From positions 186,001-250,000 of the forward strand of contig NZ_WAJT01000002.1 in assembly GCF_009650605.1 (NCBI RefSeq): a stretch of DNA of 64,000 nucleotides. Direction: 5' to 3'. Of this stretch, positions 1 to 9,094 are shown piece after piece (positions within the stretch are counted from its first letter, which is position 1; each line of letters begins with the position of its first letter). The stretch comes from Labrenzia sp. CE80 (GTDB lineage Bacteria > Pseudomonadota > Alphaproteobacteria > Rhizobiales > Stappiaceae). Position numbers and translations under genes: made by a program. The notes under the pieces were generated by a model. It was not told the origin of the DNA and did no database searches. It was given only the letters and a program-made list of their open reading frames with translations.

Positions 1-354
1 GACTATGGTGACATCACCGGCATGAACAAGGACGAGGCGCGCCAGCAGTTTGGCGAAGAGCAGGTGCACATCTGGCGTCGTTCCTTCGACATTCCGCCTC
101 CGGGCGGCGAAAGCCTCAAGATGACCGCCGAACGCGTTCTGCCTTACTACCGCACGGAAATCCTTCCCCAGGTGTTGTCAGGCAAGCGGACGATCGTCGC
201 TGCCCACGGCAACTCCCTGCGCGCCTTGATCATGGAACTGGAAGGACTGTCGCCGGAAGAGATCCTGAAGCGTGAACTGGGCACTGGTGCGCCGGTCATC
301 TACCGCCTGGATGAGGATGGCAAGGTCATCAGTGTCGAGGACCTCGCTGACTGA
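1..354 (+). CDS. gpmA: 2,3-bisphosphoglycerate-dependent phosphoglycerate mutase, 3' part
   Basis: Only the last 117 residues lie in the window; the frame is open from base 1, so the gene starts upstream. The visible part has the DITGMNKDEAR and SFDIPPPGG stretches of the cofactor-dependent mutase family and the second catalytic histidine in AAHGNSLRAL. The enzyme interconverts 3- and 2-phosphoglycerate in glycolysis and gluconeogenesis in the cytoplasm. The RHG phosphohistidine motif would be in the missing N-terminal part. A strong terminator follows 27 bases after the stop. Assignment is by family resemblance and is confident. Confidence 0.9.
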   Translation, partial: DYGDITGMNKDEARQQFGEEQVHIWRRSFDIPPPGGESLKMTAERVLPYYRTEILPQVLSGKRTIVAAHGNSLRALIMELEGLSPEEILKRELGTGAPVIYRLDEDGKVISVEDLAD

Positions 355-380
355 TAGTGCGTTCTCTCTGAATATGAAAA

Positions 381-405
381 AGGCGGCCAATTGGCCGCCT
401 TTTTT
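381..405 (+). terminator. Rho-independent terminator after gpmA
   Basis: An 8-bp perfect stem, AGGCGGCC/GGCCGCCT, with an AATT loop is followed by a run of T. It also has A residues on its left side, so it could act in both directions for the convergent adenosine kinase gene that ends at 428. Confidence 0.9.
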
Positions 406-427
406 GTTTTTCTTGTTTGCAATGGGC

Positions 428-1429
428 TCAGACTTCAAAACCACCCTGCTCTGCGATCGCCTTCAGTGGCTTCTCAGGGCGTGCGCCGACATGCCCGATG
501 ACGTTCGAGGCGCACAGGCAGCCCAATTCCGTGGAGGACTTCAGGTCGTAGTCCCGCGCCAGGCCAAACAGGAAGCCTGAGGCGAAAAGGTCACCGGCGC
601 CTGTGAGATCGACCACTTCATCGACAGCTTTGGCTTCAGCCTTGACGATCTCGCTCGAGGTGATTGCCATCGCCCCTTTTTCGCCGAGGGTCAGAGCCGT
701 CAGGGCGCCGCAGTCGCGGGCTGCACCAATGGCCGTGTCCAGATCAGCCGTTTCATAAAGTGCCTTCAGTTCATGTTCGTTCGCGAACATGACGTCGACC
801 ACGCCGTCCTTTAAGAGATCCAGGAACTCGGACCGGTACCGGTCAACGCAGAAGGAGTCTGACAGGGTGATGCCGACCTTGCGGTCATTCGCGTGGGCGA
901 TCTTGGCGGCCTCGAGGAAGGCTTTCTTCGCCTCTTCGGGGTCCCAAAGATAGCCTTCCATGTAGGTGATCGCGGAAGCCTTAACGATCTCCGGATCGAC
1001 GTCGGTGGGGCCAAACCGGGTGCAGGCGCCCAGATAGGTGTTCATGGTCCGCTCTCCGTCCGGAGTGATCAGGATCATGGAGCGGGCGGTGGGGTCACTG
1101 TCGACAAGGCGCGGTGTTTCGAAGTGAACTCCAGTGCCTTTCATGTCGTGGGCATAGCTGTCGCCCAGTTCATCCTCAGCCACCTTGCCGAAAAATGCCG
1201 GCTTTCCGCCTAGTGACGCGATGCCTGCGGCCGTATTGCCGGCGCTGCCACCGGAAATGCGCACCGTCTGTCCCATCTTTTCGTAGAGGCGAACGGCCTC
1301 CTCGGTGTCGATCAGGCGCATGGAGCCTTTGACAAGATTTTCCTGAAGCAGGAAGTCTTCTTCCACATGGGCGAAGACGTCACAGATGGCATTGCCGATG
1401 CACAGGGCATCATACTTGATTTCGGTCAT
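428..1429 (-). CDS. PfkB-family sugar/nucleoside kinase, probable adenosine kinase
   Basis: The 333-residue protein has the ribokinase/PfkB fold signatures: an N-terminal substrate-binding segment with the glycine-rich GGSAGNTAAGIASLGG (about residues 60-75) and the C-terminal DLTGAGDLFASGF motif carrying the catalytic aspartate. Similar proteins in rhizobia-type genomes are annotated adenosine kinase, phosphorylating adenosine to AMP; ribokinase-like sugars cannot be excluded from sequence alone. It lies 25 bases after pheA on the same strand, so it is probably the last gene of a kdsB-pheA-kinase transcript. ATG start at 1429. Confidence 0.85.
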   Translation of the reverse strand: MTEIKYDALCIGNAICDVFAHVEEDFLLQENLVKGSMRLIDTEEAVRLYEKMGQTVRISGGSAGNTAAGIASLGGKPAFFGKVAEDELGDSYAHDMKGTGVHFETPRLVDSDPTARSMILITPDGERTMNTYLGACTRFGPTDVDPEIVKASAITYMEGYLWDPEEAKKAFLEAAKIAHANDRKVGITLSDSFCVDRYRSEFLDLLKDGVVDVMFANEHELKALYETADLDTAIGAARDCGALTALTLGEKGAMAITSSEIVKAEAKAVDEVVDLTGAGDLFASGFLFGLARDYDLKSSTELGCLCASNVIGHVGARPEKPLKAIAEQGGFEV

Positions 1430-1454
1430 TTAGATTTCCTGATGGTCGACTGCA

Positions 1455-2345
1455 TTAAATTTCAGGCGTCGGGCGCAGGGCACGGTTGGCCTCAGGTTCC
1501 CTGATCTTCTCGCGGAACGGGCTGGCGTTGTAGACGCCAAGCATCTTGAACTCGGCGCAGTAGAAACGCAGTTCCTCCAGGGCGAGGCTGACGGAGGGAT
1601 CGTCCGGATGGCCCTCGATGTCCGCATAGAACATCGAGGCAAAGAACTGGCCTTCAAGCTGGTAGGATTCCAGCTTGGTCATGTTGACGCCATTGGTCGC
1701 GAAGCCGCCAAGGGCTTTGTAAAGCGCAGCGGGCACGTTGCGGACGCGGAAGATGAAGGTTGTGATGATCGGCTGCCCGGAATTGGCCGCCTTGCGATCG
1801 TCCCGGGACAAGATCAGGAACCGTGTGGTGTTGTGGGCTGCGTCCTCAACATCCTCGCGCAGGATATCGAGACCATAGACATCGGCTGCCATGCGCGGCG
1901 CGAGTGCCGAGGCCGTCGGATCATTGCGTTCCGCGATCTGACGCGCAGACCCTGCGGTGTCCGCGCCGACGACGGCGTTGAGCCCGAGGTCGCGGATGAT
2001 GTTGCGGCATTGTCCCAGGGCCATGACATGGCTCTGAACGCTCTTCAGGCCCTCAAGCGGGGCTCCCTTGGGAGCCATCAGCTGAAAGCGGATCGGCATG
2101 AAATATTCGCCGATGATGTGAAGGCTCGACTTTGGCAGAAGATGATGAATGTCGGCAACACGTCCGGCGACCGAGTTCTCCACCGGGATCATGCCCAGTT
2201 CCGCGTTTCCATGTTCCAGCGCCGAAAAACAATCCTCGAAAGTCGCGCAAGGGATGGCTTCAAAGTCAGGGTAGGCGTCGCTGCATGCCATATGTGAGTT
2301 GGCGCCGGTTTCACCCTGAAAGACGATCTTCTTGCGGTCAGACAT
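1455..2345 (-). CDS. pheA: Prephenate dehydratase
   Basis: A monofunctional 296-residue prephenate dehydratase, converting prephenate to phenylpyruvate in phenylalanine synthesis. The N-terminal catalytic domain begins KIVFQGETGANSH and contains the family motif NTTRFLIL near residues 172-179. The C-terminal ACT domain (about residues 190-285) includes the phenylalanine-sensing GVNMTKLESYQ segment, so feedback inhibition by phenylalanine is expected from the family. No chorismate mutase domain is fused. It sits between kdsB and the PfkB kinase on the minus strand with short gaps. Confidence 0.95.
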   Translation of the reverse strand: MSDRKKIVFQGETGANSHMACSDAYPDFEAIPCATFEDCFSALEHGNAELGMIPVENSVAGRVADIHHLLPKSSLHIIGEYFMPIRFQLMAPKGAPLEGLKSVQSHVMALGQCRNIIRDLGLNAVVGADTAGSARQIAERNDPTASALAPRMAADVYGLDILREDVEDAAHNTTRFLILSRDDRKAANSGQPIITTFIFRVRNVPAALYKALGGFATNGVNMTKLESYQLEGQFFASMFYADIEGHPDDPSVSLALEELRFYCAEFKMLGVYNASPFREKIREPEANRALRPTPEI

Positions 2346-2398
2346 CGGTACTCTTCATTCCTCGATCAAATTTGGCGATACATACCAGAGAATGGCAA

Positions 2399-3133
2399 TT
2401 ATTGCGCGGAAACAGCGGCTCGGGCTCGTTCCAGGTCGTCAGGGGTGTTCACATCCATGGGCGCTGTGTCGATTAGCGAGACATCGATGCGCATGCCGTT
2501 TTCAAGGGCGCGCAGCTGTTCCAGCTTCTCGCGGGCCTCCAAAGGAGAGGCGGGAAGCGCGACGAACTTGTCGAGGGCGGCCCTGCGATAGGCATAAACG
2601 CCGATGTGCTGAAAGAGCGGGCCGTCGCCTGTCGGGGCCGTGGCTCTGGTGAAATAAAGCGCCCGATAGGCTGTCGAACCTAGTGGTGTGACGACGGCTT
2701 TGACGAAACTCGGGTCATCTCGGAATTGCTCCTCGCGAATTTCCGTCATGATCGTGCCGATATCAACGCTGGGGTCAGCCAGGGGAGCAAAGGCGGCTCG
2801 AATCGCTTCGGGGGCAATCAGCGGCACATCGCCTTGCAGATTGAGGACCACATCGTGGTTTCTGGCAGGGTCGATTGCATCGGCTGCTTCCTGAATCCGG
2901 TCAGAGCCTGATTCATGATCCGCCCGGGTCATGACAGCCTTGCCACCATGATCGCGCACAGCCTTAGCAATGCTCTCATCGTCACAGGCAACAACGACCG
3001 GCCCGATTTCAGCGTTTTGAGCCTGTTCCAGCACCCGGACAATCATTGGTTTTCCGCAGATATCGGCCAAGGGCTTGCGCGGAAGACGGGTGGCGTTGAG
3101 GCGGGCGGGAATGACGACAAGGGCGCTGGTCAC
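2399..3133 (-). CDS. kdsB: 3-deoxy-manno-octulosonate cytidylyltransferase (CMP-KDO synthetase)
   Basis: The 244-residue enzyme activates KDO as CMP-KDO for lipopolysaccharide inner-core assembly. The N-terminal nucleotidyltransferase signature VVIPARLNATRLPRKPL is intact, followed by GKPMIVRVLEQA and the LNLQGDVPLI motif (NLQGDxP in the family). Length matches the family. It is transcribed away from the cytochrome c gene, with about 196 bases between the two starts, and leads the kdsB-pheA-kinase group. Confidence 0.95.
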   Translation of the reverse strand: MTSALVVIPARLNATRLPRKPLADICGKPMIVRVLEQAQNAEIGPVVVACDDESIAKAVRDHGGKAVMTRADHESGSDRIQEAADAIDPARNHDVVLNLQGDVPLIAPEAIRAAFAPLADPSVDIGTIMTEIREEQFRDDPSFVKAVVTPLGSTAYRALYFTRATAPTGDGPLFQHIGVYAYRRAALDKFVALPASPLEAREKLEQLRALENGMRIDVSLIDTAPMDVNTPDDLERARAAVSAQ

Positions 3134-3329
3134 GAGGGACTCCGGTTCAAAAACAACGTGCGGGACACTGCGGCGCGCTTAGCCGCGTCCGAATGTCGTA
3201 CTGCGAGTCCTTTTATACCTATGGACAGCGGCGTCAAAAAATTTGTAGGGTCCGCCCAAATCGAAAAGCTTAATGGGTCCGTGATGCAAGTCGCGGACCC
3301 GGACGCGTATTAGCTTGGAGCCGGAGAGA

Positions 3330-3887
3330 ATGGATTCCTTCACGCTGAATAAGGCCGCAGGCGCGGTCTTGATGGTGCTTCTTCTGACCATGGGTGTCGG
3401 AATTGTATCGGACATCATCTTTGAACCGACGATTCCGGGCAAACCTGGGTACGAAATCGTGGTTGCGAGTGCTGACTCGCAGGCCGCAGGCGCGGCGCCA
3501 GATGTCAAAGAGGTCGAGCCAATCGCCATCCGCCTTGCTTCGGCAACCGCTGATGACGGCGCAAAGGTCGCCAAGAAGTGTGCTGCCTGCCACTCCTTTG
3601 ATGAAGGTGGCGCCAACAAGGTTGGTCCTGCGCTCTGGGGCCTTGTCGGCCGCGCACCTGCGTCTCACGAAGGCTTTGCCTATTCGTCTGCGATGACCGC
3701 TTATGCCGAAACGCATCCGGCCTGGACCTTCGAGGAGCTCGAAGCCTTCCTGATCAAGCCGAAGGACCACATCCCGGGCACGTCCATGGGTTTTGCAGGT
3801 CTACGTAAGCCTGAAGATCGGGCCAATATGATTGCCTATCTGCGCGAGCAGGCCAGCGATCCGGTTCCGCTGCCAGCCGCCGAGTAA
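3330..3887 (+). CDS. Membrane-anchored c-type cytochrome, CycM-like
   Basis: A 185-residue protein with an uncleaved-looking N-terminal hydrophobic segment (about residues 9-31) acting as anchor, a linker, then one cytochrome c domain. Haem attachment is CAACH (Cys84, Cys87, His88) and the likely axial methionine lies in IPGTSMGF. Membrane-bound cytochromes of this kind carry electrons from the bc1 complex to cytochrome c oxidase in alphaproteobacteria. An upstream TTG at 3315 is in frame, but the GGAGCCGGAGAG sequence lies immediately before the ATG at 3330, which is therefore preferred. Divergent from kdsB. Confidence 0.9.
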   Translation: MDSFTLNKAAGAVLMVLLLTMGVGIVSDIIFEPTIPGKPGYEIVVASADSQAAGAAPDVKEVEPIAIRLASATADDGAKVAKKCAACHSFDEGGANKVGPALWGLVGRAPASHEGFAYSSAMTAYAETHPAWTFEELEAFLIKPKDHIPGTSMGFAGLRKPEDRANMIAYLREQASDPVPLPAAE

Positions 3888-3925
3888 CAGCTGGAGCTTC
3901 CAGGGCACGGCCCTGTCAAATTGAA

Positions 3926-3953
3926 AGGCTGCGTCGCAAGGCGCAGCCTTTTT
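3926..3953 (+). terminator. Rho-independent terminator after the cytochrome c gene
   Basis: AGGCTGCG and CGCAGCCT form an 8-bp stem with an 8-base loop, followed by TTTTT. Confidence 0.9.
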
Positions 3954-4190
3954 GCTATCTGGATGAGATCGTGATCATGAGGTCAAAGGCGACGGCATTC
4001 AGGTCAAATTACAGGATCCGGCCTCGTCAAAAGCGACAAGCCTTTTTGTGCATTGCCTTAAATTTCTGTCATGTGTCGCCGGAACAGGTGACGGCGCCCT
4101 ATTGTCTCCCCTAGTATCGCAATAAGAGATGTATTCGATGCCGGTTCGATAGCGAGCCGCAGCCCATGGGCGAAGAGACGGAGGAATTGG
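3954..4190. other. Gap upstream of the yej operon
   Basis: No gene is supported here. The promoter of the peptide transporter operon must lie in this stretch, but no convincing -35/-10 pair could be fixed by eye. The last bases hold the strong SD GGAGGAATTGG just before the ATG at 4191. Confidence 0.5.
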
Positions 4191-6071
4191 ATGACAGGCC
4201 ACACACGGCGATCTGGGGCGTTGAAGAGCCTTCTGACAGGTGTTCTGCTTGGGCTGTCGGTGGCAGGCGCTGTAGCACCGGCTCTTGCATCGGAACCTGA
4301 GTGGCATGAGGCAACGGCCCTGACCGGCGAACCGAAGTATGGCGCTGACGAATCCCATTTCGACTATGTGAACCCGGACGCACCCAAGGGCGGCCTTGTG
4401 CGCCTGTCCACGTCCGGTGGCTTTGATACCTTCAATCCAATTCTGCCCAAGGGGAACCCGGCGCCCGGCGTGGGCCTTGTCTATGAGACCTTGATGGAAA
4501 GCTCTCTGGATGAGCTCAATATCAGCGCGCAATACGGGCTCATCGCAGAAGCCCTCCGCTATCCGGATGACTTCTCTTGGGTCGAATACCGCCTGAACCC
4601 GAAAGCCCGCTGGCACGATGGCGAACCGATCACGGCAGCCGATGTCATCTGGTCGTTCGAGAAGGCCACGGAATTCAGCCCGCGGCAAAAGTTCTACTAC
4701 AAGAATGTCATAAGCGCCGAGGAGCATGCCGGCGGCGTCATTCGCTTCGAATTCGATACGAAAAACAATCGCGAACTGCCCCACATCATGGGTCAGCTGC
4801 TGATCTTGCCGAAGCATTGGTGGGAAGGCACCAACGCCAGCGGCAAGCCGCGCGACATCGCCAGCGGCCTGCAAGAAGCCCCGCTGGGGTCAGGTCCCTA
4901 CAAGGTCAAGGATTTCTCCTTCAATCGCCGTGTCACCTATGAGCGTGTCAAGGACTATTGGGCCGAGGATCTGCCGGTAAAGGTCGGCACCAACAACTTC
5001 GACGAAATCCGCTATGATTCCTATCGCGACAGTGCGGTTCTTCTGGAGGCTTTCAAGGGCGACCAGTATGATTGGCGCCGGGAAAACATCGCCAAGAACT
5101 GGGCGACGGCCTATGACTTTCCCGCAGTGAAAGAAGGCAAGGTCGTTCTGGAAACATTCCCCGACCATGGCTCGGGCATCATGCAGGCGTTCATTCCTAA
5201 CTTGCGCCGGGAGAAATTTCAGGACGAGCGGGTGCGCGAGGCACTGAACTACGCCTTTGATTTCGAGAGCATCAACCGCACGTCTTTCTTCGATCAGTAC
5301 AAGCGTATCTCGTCTTTCTTCGCGGGAACCGAGTTGGCGCAGACGGGTCTTCCGGAAGGACGGGAACTTGAAATTCTGGAAAGCGTCCGCGACCTGGTTC
5401 CGGCCTCGGTCTTCACCGAGGAATACAAGAACCCGGTTGGCGGCGGACCGCAGCAGCAGCGTCAGAACCTGCGCGAGGCCCTGACCTTGATGAAGGCCGC
5501 GGGTTACAAGCTCGAAGGGCGCAAGCTCGTCAACGCCGACACCGGCGAACCCTTCACGATCGAGTTTATTGCTCAGGATCCAAGTGCGGAGCGCTATGTT
5601 CTGCCCTTTGCCAATAATCTCAAGCTGATCGGAATCGACCTGACCATCCGCGTCCTCGATACTCCGCAATACATAAATCGCATTCGCAGCCGCGATTTCG
5701 ACATGGCGACCCTGCTCTGGGCCCAATCGCTGTCACCGGGCAATGAACAGCGTGACTACTGGGGCTCTGAAAGCGCGGACAAGCAGCAGTCCTACAATTA
5801 TGCCGGCATCAAGGATCAGGGCGTCGACGCGCTGATTGAAAAGGTGATCTTTGCAGAGGATCGCGAGGAGCTCGTCGCCGCGACGCGTGCGCTCGACCGG
5901 GTGCTGATGCACCACCACTATGTTATCCCGCAATGGTATCTCGACATCGACCGCACCGCCCGCTGGAATCGCTTTGGCCATCCGGAGAACATTCCGGAAT
6001 ACACCAACGGCTTCCCAACGATCTGGTGGTACGACGAGGCGAAGGCTGCCAAGACAGGCGTCGCGAAATGA
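4191..6071 (+). CDS. yejA: Extracellular peptide-binding protein, YejA family (Sec-exported)
   Basis: The 626-residue protein belongs to solute-binding protein family 5 (oligopeptide/microcin C type). It opens with a Sec signal peptide (basic MTGHTRRSGALKS, hydrophobic core, cleavage near PALA-SEP). The mature part shows the family signatures FDYVNPDAPKGG and ARWHDGEPITAADVIWS. It should bind peptides in the periplasm for the YejB/YejE/YejF importer encoded downstream. Its stop overlaps the start of a second binding protein in an ATGA junction. In E. coli the Yej system takes up microcin C; the substrate here is not known. Confidence 0.9.
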   Translation: MTGHTRRSGALKSLLTGVLLGLSVAGAVAPALASEPEWHEATALTGEPKYGADESHFDYVNPDAPKGGLVRLSTSGGFDTFNPILPKGNPAPGVGLVYETLMESSLDELNISAQYGLIAEALRYPDDFSWVEYRLNPKARWHDGEPITAADVIWSFEKATEFSPRQKFYYKNVISAEEHAGGVIRFEFDTKNNRELPHIMGQLLILPKHWWEGTNASGKPRDIASGLQEAPLGSGPYKVKDFSFNRRVTYERVKDYWAEDLPVKVGTNNFDEIRYDSYRDSAVLLEAFKGDQYDWRRENIAKNWATAYDFPAVKEGKVVLETFPDHGSGIMQAFIPNLRREKFQDERVREALNYAFDFESINRTSFFDQYKRISSFFAGTELAQTGLPEGRELEILESVRDLVPASVFTEEYKNPVGGGPQQQRQNLREALTLMKAAGYKLEGRKLVNADTGEPFTIEFIAQDPSAERYVLPFANNLKLIGIDLTIRVLDTPQYINRIRSRDFDMATLLWAQSLSPGNEQRDYWGSESADKQQSYNYAGIKDQGVDALIEKVIFAEDREELVAATRALDRVLMHHHYVIPQWYLDIDRTARWNRFGHPENIPEYTNGFPTIWWYDEAKAAKTGVAK

Positions 6072-7942
6072 CGACGCGCTTGGAGACAAATCGCCGGCGG
6101 TTTCTGAAGCTGACTGGCGCCAGTGCCCTGGCTGTCAGCCTGCCGCTCGGTCCGGAGGGCGCTTTTGCCAGCGACCAGCATCACGGATTATCTGTCTTTG
6201 GAGACCTGAAGTATCCAGTAGATTTCCAGCATTTCGACTACATAAATCCAGATGCTCCGAAAGGCGGCACCTTCGTCTTCCGGGCGCCGAGCTGGTCCTA
6301 CAATCAAAATCCTCGCACCTTCAACACGCTCAATTCCTTCATCCTGAAGGGCGACGCACCTCCGCGCATGGAGCTTTGCTTTGACAGCTTGATGGCGCGT
6401 GCTCTGGATGAGCCGGACGCACTCTACGGGCTCATTGCGGAGAGCGTCGAGATCGTGGATGGCGGCAACACCTACATCTTCAACCTGCGTCCCGAGGCCC
6501 GGTTTCATGACGGGTCGAAGCTCACCGCGGAAGATGTTGCCTTCTCGCTGATCCTGCTCAAGGCCGATGGCCATCCTCAGATCAGCCAGGTTCTGGGTGA
6601 ACTTCTCGACGCCGAAGTTCTGGACACCCACAGGGTCGCCGTTCGCTTCACGGGCAAACAGACACGGCAGCTGCCGCTGGTGGTTGCGGAACTGCCGATC
6701 TTTTCAAAGCGGTACTACACCGCCTACGACTTCAAGCAGACGACCCTGACGCCGCCGCTGTCTTCAGGCCCCTACAAGGTCGGCAAACATGCCGTCGGCC
6801 GCTACCTCGAGTATCACAAGGTCGAGGACTATTGGGGCAAGGACTTGCCGGTGTCGGTCGGGCATTCGAACTTCAACGTGCTGCGCCTTGAGTTCTTTCG
6901 TGAATACCAGGTCGCTTTCGAAGCCTTCAAGAAGGGAAATGTCACCTTTCAGGAGGAGTTCAGCTCGAAGATCTGGGCGACGGAATACAATTTCCCGGCG
7001 GTCGAGGACGGCCGGGTAATCCGCAAGGAATTTCCGGACAACAGGCCTGCAGGTGCGCAAGGCTGGTTCTTCAACACCAGACTGGACAAATTCTCCGACC
7101 CGCGCGTGCGGCGAGCCATTGGCTATGCGTTTGATTTCGAATGGTCGAACAAGTCGCTGTTTTACGGGCTCTACACCCGCACCCAATCCTTCTTCCAGAA
7201 TTCGGACATGATGGCTCAGGGCATGCCGTCTCCAGAAGAGCTTGCCTTGCTTGAACCCTTCCGGGGCCAGGTGTCGGATGAGGTCTTTGGCGAGCTCTAT
7301 GTCCAGCCGGTCTCGAACGGATCGGGCTTTGATCGGTCCATGCTCCGCGAAGCCTCCCGCTTGTTGACTGAAGCGGGCTACACCCGCGACGGTTCTGTGC
7401 TGGTGGGGCCGACCGGCGAGCCGCTCACAATAGAGTTTCTCAACAATTCCCCCGGATACGAGCGCATTGTCCTGCCTTACATCAAGAACCTTGAACGGCT
7501 CGGCATCAAGGCAAACTTCCGTCTGGTCGACCCGGCCCAGTATCAGGCACGGCTGAATGACTTCGACTTCGAGGTGGCCAGCCGCCGGTTTGCGCTGACG
7601 GCGACACTGAGTGACAGCATCCGTCAGTTCTGGGGCTCTAAAGCCGCCGGCATCAAGGGCAGCGATAATCTGGCGGGAATTGCAGATCCGGTGGTCGACG
7701 CCCTGATGGAAACGGCATTGTCGGCAAAAAGTCGTGAGGAAATGACGGTCGCGGCCCGCGCCCTCGATCGTGCCCTCAGACCAGGCCATTACTGGGTGCC
7801 TCAATGGACCAAGCCGGTCCATACCGTGGCCCTTTGGGACATCTTCGGCTATCCGGAAAAGCCGCCATTTTACGATTTCCCGGTCGAGACCACCTGGTGG
7901 CTGGATCTGGAAAAGGCGAAGAAGATCGGCAAGGCCGGCTAA
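6068..7942 (+). CDS. yejA: Second YejA-type binding protein, Tat-exported
   Basis: A 624-residue paralogue of the preceding gene, with the same FDYINPDAPKGGTF and ARFHDGSKLTAEDVAFS signatures. The frame is open to 5933, but the start chosen is the ATG at 6068, which overlaps the upstream stop and places a twin-arginine signal, NRRRFLKLTGASALA, at the N terminus. So it is probably exported folded by Tat, unlike its Sec-type neighbour. It is followed after 30 bases by the permease gene. Two binding proteins for one importer suggest two ligand ranges. Confidence 0.9.
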   Translation: MTTRLETNRRRFLKLTGASALAVSLPLGPEGAFASDQHHGLSVFGDLKYPVDFQHFDYINPDAPKGGTFVFRAPSWSYNQNPRTFNTLNSFILKGDAPPRMELCFDSLMARALDEPDALYGLIAESVEIVDGGNTYIFNLRPEARFHDGSKLTAEDVAFSLILLKADGHPQISQVLGELLDAEVLDTHRVAVRFTGKQTRQLPLVVAELPIFSKRYYTAYDFKQTTLTPPLSSGPYKVGKHAVGRYLEYHKVEDYWGKDLPVSVGHSNFNVLRLEFFREYQVAFEAFKKGNVTFQEEFSSKIWATEYNFPAVEDGRVIRKEFPDNRPAGAQGWFFNTRLDKFSDPRVRRAIGYAFDFEWSNKSLFYGLYTRTQSFFQNSDMMAQGMPSPEELALLEPFRGQVSDEVFGELYVQPVSNGSGFDRSMLREASRLLTEAGYTRDGSVLVGPTGEPLTIEFLNNSPGYERIVLPYIKNLERLGIKANFRLVDPAQYQARLNDFDFEVASRRFALTATLSDSIRQFWGSKAAGIKGSDNLAGIADPVVDALMETALSAKSREEMTVAARALDRALRPGHYWVPQWTKPVHTVALWDIFGYPEKPPFYDFPVETTWWLDLEKAKKIGKAG

Positions 7943-7972
7943 GTGCACAACACGAGGCGATAGAACAAGAAC

Positions 7973-9091
7973 ATGGGCGCCTATATCCTTCGACGGCTCC
8001 TGCTGATGATTCCGACTCTTGTCGGCATCATGGCGATCAATTTCTTTATCATCCAGTTCGCGCCCGGCGGGCCTGTAGAGCGTGTGATTGCGCAGCTCTC
8101 GGGCACTGACGTCTCTGCGACCGCCCGCATCAGTGGCGGCGGATCGGACATGGGCGGTGGCGGCGGCGACGCGGTGGGCGGCAGCGCTGCCGGAGAGAGC
8201 GTCAGCTCGAAGTACCGCGGCGCGCAAGGGCTCGACCCTGATTTCATCAAGGAACTCGAAGCGCAATTCGGTTTCGACAAACCTCCGCTTGAGCGGTTCC
8301 TGACGATGCTCTGGGACTACGCCAGGTTTGATTTCGGCGAAAGCTATTTCCGTGACATCAAGATCATTGATCTGATTGCAGAAAAAATGCCGGTCTCGAT
8401 TTCGCTCGGGCTCTGGATGACGCTTCTATCCTACGCGGTGTCGATCCCGCTCGGGATCCGCAAGGCTGTGTCCGATGGGTCTCGATTTGATGTCTGGACC
8501 TCAGGTGTGATTGTCGTTGCCTATGCCATACCGGGCTTCCTTTTCGCGGTCCTCTTGATCGTCCTGTTTGCCGGTGGTTCTTTTCTGGATCTCTTCCCCT
8601 TGCGCGGGTTGACTTCCGAGAACTGGGAGGCCATGTCCTGGCCGGCGCGCATTCTGGACTACTTCTGGCACCTGGCCTTGCCGTTGACCGCGATGGTGCT
8701 TTCAGCCTTTGCCACGACCACATTGCTGACCAAGAACTCCTTTCTTGACGAGATCCGAAAGCAATATGTGGTCACGGCCCGGTCCAAGGGCCTGAACGAG
8801 CGTCAGGTGCTTTACGGGCACGTCTTCCGCAATGCCATGCTGATCGTCGTCGCTGGTTTTCCAGGGGCGTTCATCTCGTCCTTCTTCGCCGGGTCTCTCC
8901 TCATCGAAACAATTTTCTCGCTCGACGGTCTTGGGTTGCTCGGCTTCGAGTCGGTGATCAACAGGGACTACGCGGTGGTCTTCGCGACGCTTTATATCTT
9001 CTCGCTCATGGGCCTGCTTGTGAACCTGATATCCGATCTGACCTACACCTGGATCGATCCGCGCATCGATTTCGAAACGCGGGAGGTCTGA
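7973..9091 (+). CDS. yejB: Peptide ABC transporter permease YejB
   Basis: The 372-residue inner-membrane permease starts MGAYILRRLLLMIPTLVG, the typical first helix of DppB/YejB-type permeases. A long periplasmic insert (about residues 45-85) contains a glycine-rich low-complexity stretch. The binding-protein-dependent transport domain follows, with the ATPase-contacting EAA-like loop VVTARSKGLNERQVLYGHVF. The C terminus ends YTWIDPRIDFE, typical of the family. It forms the membrane channel with YejE; only 3 bases separate the two genes. Confidence 0.93.
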   Translation: MGAYILRRLLLMIPTLVGIMAINFFIIQFAPGGPVERVIAQLSGTDVSATARISGGGSDMGGGGGDAVGGSAAGESVSSKYRGAQGLDPDFIKELEAQFGFDKPPLERFLTMLWDYARFDFGESYFRDIKIIDLIAEKMPVSISLGLWMTLLSYAVSIPLGIRKAVSDGSRFDVWTSGVIVVAYAIPGFLFAVLLIVLFAGGSFLDLFPLRGLTSENWEAMSWPARILDYFWHLALPLTAMVLSAFATTTLLTKNSFLDEIRKQYVVTARSKGLNERQVLYGHVFRNAMLIVVAGFPGAFISSFFAGSLLIETIFSLDGLGLLGFESVINRDYAVVFATLYIFSLMGLLVNLISDLTYTWIDPRIDFETREV

Positions 9092-9094
9092 GCA

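Noticed and set aside
4100..4190. A possible promoter (TTGTCT ... ATAAGA) for the yej operon
   Set aside because: The spacing is only about 14 bases and neither box is convincing.
6764..8266. A 500-codon minus-strand frame across the second yejA and yejB
   Set aside because: It overlaps two clear genes on the other strand and its translation has no family features.
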